A DNA stretch of 16,211 bases from QHWF01 sp036848175 (GTDB lineage Bacteria; Acidobacteriota; Vicinamibacteria; Vicinamibacterales; CAVVIG01). The notes below the pieces were generated by a model. That model was not told the DNA's origin. It ran no database searches and worked only from the letters and a program-made list of their open reading frames with translations. Location: NCBI GenBank assembly GCA_036848175.1, contig DAIUKO010000161.1, positions 1 through 16,211 on the forward strand, read 5' to 3'. The position numbers and the translations under genes were made by a program. Positions 13,127 through 16,211 of this stretch are shown piece by piece (position 1 is the first letter of the stretch; every line of letters begins with the position of its first letter).

Positions 13127-16063
13127 GTGCCGTCGTCCTCGGTGCAGGCACTGCTCACGCGCGCGGCCGCGGCGCTCGAACGCGGCGACGGTCCCGAGGC
13201 CGCGCAGATGCTCGCGCCCGCCCTGCGCTCGGCCTCCACGCTGACGCGCGACGACGAGCTCGCAGTGCGCTCCATGCTCGCCGAAGCGTGGCTGCTGCAG
13301 GACGATCTCGATCAAGCGGCGTCCGCGCTTGGCCGTCCGCCCGACACCTTTCGCGACACCATCCCTTCCGGACGCCTCTCGACGTTGTGGCGGCTCCACG
13401 GCCGCCTTGCCTGGGCGCGCGCCGACCAGTCGCGCGCCATCGCGCTCCACGGGCGAGCCCTGAAAGCGGCTGAAACCGCGCACGATTCGCGCGCGATCGG
13501 TCTCGCGCACTACGAGCTCGGGCAGTGCTACCGGCAGGTCGGCGACATCGCGATCGTACGCGAGCACATCTCGAAGGCCGCGTCCGCGCTCCACGCCGCC
13601 GGCGATCGCCGCCATCTCGCGCTCGTGCATTCGCTCTCCAGCATTTCGCTCGCACAGCTCGGACGCTACGACGAGGCGATGGGCGCGCTTCGACAGGCCG
13701 AGCGCCTGGCCTCGCGCGTCCACGCCGACGATGTCCTCGCGCTGGTCTGCGGCAACCAGGCGAACGTCATGATGCTGCAGCACCGCTACGAGCAGGCGCT
13801 CGCGCTCGCCGAACGGAGCGTGTCGCTGCACGAAGCGCACGCCTCCGGGCATGGTCTCGCCGTCGCGCTGGCGACGCTCGGACAGATCTGCGTGCGCCTG
13901 GGCGACCTCGGCCGCGCCGAGGAGGCGCTTCATCGCGCCCTCGACGTCCGCAGTCCGATCATCTTTCACGAGACGACCGGCGCGGTGTTCGATACGCTGG
14001 CGCAGATTCACCTGATTCGCGGCCGCTACGAGACCGCGAGCGATTTCCTGGGCCGCGCCAGCGAAGCGTACGGCGCATACGGACGCGAGACGAGCCATTG
14101 GTACAAGTGGTCCGTGCGCGTGTTGAGCGCCCGTCTCGCGCTGCGGAGCGGGATGCTCGACGAGGCGGTGACGAGGGCCGAGGAGATTCTGCACGCCGGC
14201 GCACCGCCGCTCGATTCGCTGCAGGCGACGCTCATCGCGGTGGAAGCGCTCACCGCCGCCAATCGGCTGCCCGAGGCCGAGAAGCGGCTCGCGGCGGCGG
14301 CCGACGCACTCGATCCGAAAGTCGCGCCGGCCGCGTGGGGCGAATTCCTGCGGCTGCGCGGCGGACTGCAGGCGAAGAACGGCAACGCGGCCGACGCGTA
14401 CCACGACATCGCGCAGAGCGCGACGCTCCTCGATCTGCTTGGCGAGCGCTACCAGGCGGCACTCAGTCATCTGGCGCTCGGACGGCTCGTCGCCGAAACC
14501 GGCGCGCGCTCGATCGCCGAGCGCCATTTGAACAAAGCGCTCGCCATATTCACGCAACTCGGCGCCGAGCGCGATGTCGACGACACGCATGCAGCGCAGG
14601 CGCTCCTGACGAACGTCGGGACCGGGCAGTACCTCATCTCTCCTGCTGACGCCGACGATGCCATCGTGCGGCGGATTGTCGACGCGGCGGCTCTGCCGGA
14701 TCTGCTCGGCCGCGAAACGGCGGCGGCGCTCTTCGAGGCGGCGAATGCCGACTGTGGCGTCGTCTACGTCGAGCTCTCCGGCGGCGACGTTCGCGTGGTG
14801 GCGTCGGCCGGCTGCGATCAGGACGCGGCGCGGGCGCTCGCGCGCTCCGCCGCGCACGGTGCGGTCTACGGGCGGGGCGCGCTGATCATCGAGCCGCTCG
14901 GACGCGACCCCGAAGGCGCGCGGTTCGGCCTCGTCGCCTCGCCGCGTCCGGTCGGCCACCCGGTCATGCGCCGCTTGAAGATGATCGCCGCTGTGGCGCG
15001 GCAGGGGTTCGCGCTCTGCGCCGCGCGCGATCGGTCGCTGCCGCCGGTCGATCTCGCGATCGATCGATCGCTCGAACCGCTGCTGCCCGGATTCCTGTCC
15101 GCGAGCGCGGCGATGACCAAGGTCGTCGAGCAGATCCAGCGGCTGCAGGGCAACGATCTCACGGTGTTGATTACCGGGGAGAGCGGCACCGGCAAGGAGC
15201 TGATCGCGCGCGCGATCCACGTCGGGTCGCACCGCAGCGCCGCGATGTTTCTTCCCTACAACTGCACCACCACTGGCCGCGATCTCGCCGACAGCCAGTT
15301 GTTCGGCCATCGCCGCGGCAGTTTCACCGGCGCCGTGTCCGATCAACCGGGTCTGGTGCGGAGCGCCGCGGGCGGGACGCTGTTCCTCGACGAGATCGGC
15401 GACCTGCCGCTCGACGTCCAGCCGAAGCTGCTGCGCTTTCTGGAGCAGTCGGAGATTCTCCCGATCGGCGACACGCGGCCGCAGCGCGTCGACGTCCGCG
15501 TACTGGCCGCGACGAATGCCGACCTCGAGCAGCGGGTCGCCGAAGGCAAGTTCCGCGAAGATCTGTTCTACCGGCTCGCGGTCATCCGCATTCACGTGCC
15601 GCCGCTGCGCGAGCGGCGTGAAGAGATTCCGCACTTGAGCACCTTCTTCCTGCGCGAAGCGTCGGAGCGGCTCGGCAAGCCGGAGATTCAGCTGAGCTCC
15701 GACACGCTCGACGTCTTCTCGCAGTACTGGTGGCCCGGAAACGTCCGCCAGCTGAAGAACGAAATCCAGCGTGCCGTCGCGCTCTCACCGCCGGGCGGAA
15801 CGATCGATCCGTCGCATCTGTCGCCGGAGATAGGGACGACGCGTCTGCCGACCGGGCCGACGACGGCGCGGTCGCACAAGATGGCCGCGAATCTGGCGTC
15901 AGCGATTGAGCAGGTCGAGCGCGACATGATCCAGGCCGCCCTCGACCGAACCGGCGGGAACATCTCCGAAACGGCCCGAACTCTCGGGCTTACCCGCCGC
16001 GGGCTGTACCTCAAATTGAGACGGCTCGGCTTCGACGCGCGGGCAGAAGTCGATACGCATTAG
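13127..16063 (+). CDS. TPR-containing sigma-54-dependent transcriptional activator (AAA+ / Fis)
   Basis: The 978-residue product is predicted from GTG 13127; the open frame extends upstream only as shadow sequence over the preceding gene. The N-terminal half (about 1-540) is TPR-like helical repeats (for example AIGLAHYELGQCYRQVGD, GLAVALATLGQICVRLGD), a likely protein-binding sensor. A GAF-like region (about 580-655) follows. The AAA+ domain has Walker A GESGTGKE (684-691), Walker B GGTLFLDE (749-756), an arginine-finger region FREDLFYRL (809-817) and WPGNVRQL. The sigma-54 contact loop is GSFTGA (731-736) in place of GAFTGA. A Fis-type HTH closes the protein (about 935-968, ISETARTLGLTRRGLYLKL). 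There is no receiver domain, so the signal probably comes through the TPRs. The nearby sigma-54-type promoter is its best local target. Confidence 0.92.
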   Translation: MPSSSVQALLTRAAAALERGDGPEAAQMLAPALRSASTLTRDDELAVRSMLAEAWLLQDDLDQAASALGRPPDTFRDTIPSGRLSTLWRLHGRLAWARADQSRAIALHGRALKAAETAHDSRAIGLAHYELGQCYRQVGDIAIVREHISKAASALHAAGDRRHLALVHSLSSISLAQLGRYDEAMGALRQAERLASRVHADDVLALVCGNQANVMMLQHRYEQALALAERSVSLHEAHASGHGLAVALATLGQICVRLGDLGRAEEALHRALDVRSPIIFHETTGAVFDTLAQIHLIRGRYETASDFLGRASEAYGAYGRETSHWYKWSVRVLSARLALRSGMLDEAVTRAEEILHAGAPPLDSLQATLIAVEALTAANRLPEAEKRLAAAADALDPKVAPAAWGEFLRLRGGLQAKNGNAADAYHDIAQSATLLDLLGERYQAALSHLALGRLVAETGARSIAERHLNKALAIFTQLGAERDVDDTHAAQALLTNVGTGQYLISPADADDAIVRRIVDAAALPDLLGRETAAALFEAANADCGVVYVELSGGDVRVVASAGCDQDAARALARSAAHGAVYGRGALIIEPLGRDPEGARFGLVASPRPVGHPVMRRLKMIAAVARQGFALCAARDRSLPPVDLAIDRSLEPLLPGFLSASAAMTKVVEQIQRLQGNDLTVLITGESGTGKELIARAIHVGSHRSAAMFLPYNCTTTGRDLADSQLFGHRRGSFTGAVSDQPGLVRSAAGGTLFLDEIGDLPLDVQPKLLRFLEQSEILPIGDTRPQRVDVRVLAATNADLEQRVAEGKFREDLFYRLAVIRIHVPPLRERREEIPHLSTFFLREASERLGKPEIQLSSDTLDVFSQYWWPGNVRQLKNEIQRAVALSPPGGTIDPSHLSPEIGTTRLPTGPTTARSHKMAANLASAIEQVERDMIQAALDRTGGNISETARTLGLTRRGLYLKLRRLGFDARAEVDTH

Positions 16064-16080
16064 CCAACGGTGAGACGAGG

Positions 16081-16179
16081 GGTCTGACCACGGTCAGACC
16101 ACGGTCGGACCACGGTCGGACCACGGTCAGACCACGATCAGACCACGGTCAGACCGCGGTCGGACCGCGGTCAGACCGC
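16081..16179. repeat. Nine tandem 11-bp palindromic units
   Basis: Nine head-to-tail copies of GGTC(A/G)GACC(A/G)C begin 17 bp after the stop of the sigma-54 activator gene. Eight contain the dyad GGTC-N-GACC; unit 6 reads GATC. The last three units end in GC rather than AC, so CCGCGG dyads appear between them. The first unit (GGTCTGACC) is the exact complement of the A-type units and can pair with its neighbour. Eleven bases is close to one helical turn. There is no T run and no ORF of note. Beyond the array, 16180-16211 shows nothing recognisable. Confidence 0.85.
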
Positions 16180-16211
16180 GACTCTGGATACTGAATAGTC
16201 AGTTTCCGCTG

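Noticed and set aside
13094..15634. An 846-codon minus-strand open frame opposite the sigma-54 activator gene
   Set aside because: The plus-strand frame has complete AAA+ and Fis motifs; the antisense product is Arg/Glu/Gly-rich low-complexity sequence typical of high-GC shadows.
16081..16179. CRISPR array or rho-independent terminator
   Set aside because: Units are 11 bp with no spacers, and no T run follows the dyads.

Overview
This is a high-GC, gene-dense window with compact operons, start/stop overlaps and large antisense shadow ORFs. Several traits together suggest an Acidobacteriota-like bacterium, possibly Vicinamibacteria: a DUF4097-type secreted protein, a TPR-bearing sigma-54 activator, a Tal-Pgi-type stand-alone phosphoglucose isomerase, and REP-like elements with the loop TTCGAC(A/G)AGCTCA. 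This assignment is inference from gene content; no rRNA or other phylogenetic marker is present.

Left part (1-2623). A truncated REP-like palindrome and a duplicated 51-bp coding fragment precede a secreted DUF4097-like beta-helix protein (164-1369, + strand). Its 3' end overlaps tail-to-tail with a minus-strand operon: a DksA/TraR zinc-finger protein, an unnamed helical protein that may be ferritin-like, and folK (folate biosynthesis). The operon genes overlap each other.

Middle-left (2689-7010, minus strand). A tesA-ybbA-ybbP cluster is joined by two ATGA overlaps: a GDSL lipoprotein hydrolase, an ABC ATPase and an 846-residue FtsX-type permease. It is probably an envelope lipid or lipoprotein handling unit. 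A second REP-like palindrome forms the 3' end of ybbA, right next to the ybbP ribosome binding site. Upstream lies a small coiled-coil protein, only 19 bp from the divergent pgi.

Middle-right (7030-12226, + strand). A tight pgi-gnd-zwf-opcA operon covers the glucose-6-phosphate branch point and the oxidative pentose phosphate pathway. 6-phosphogluconolactonase is missing. OpcA is the G6PDH assembly/activation protein. Two perfect hairpins sit inside coding sequence near the zwf-opcA junction and in the 3' part of opcA.

Right end (12223-16211). A small secreted proline-rich protein (minus strand) has a near-consensus sigma-54 promoter (GG-N10-GC) and a strong Shine-Dalgarno sequence. Divergent from it is a Cys-rich 121-residue protein, followed by a 978-residue TPR-AAA+-Fis sigma-54 activator that carries GSFTGA in place of GAFTGA. 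Nine 11-bp palindromic repeat units follow this regulator.

Two regulatory themes stand out. Four starts (tesA, pgi, the 121-residue gene and the activator gene) have a -10-like hexamer exactly 6 nt before the start codon, the layout expected for leaderless mRNAs. And the one gene with a sigma-54-type promoter lies next to the sigma-54 activator gene, which suggests a local circuit. No tRNA, rRNA, CRISPR array, transposase or integrase was seen, and no gene-free stretch exceeds 300 bases.
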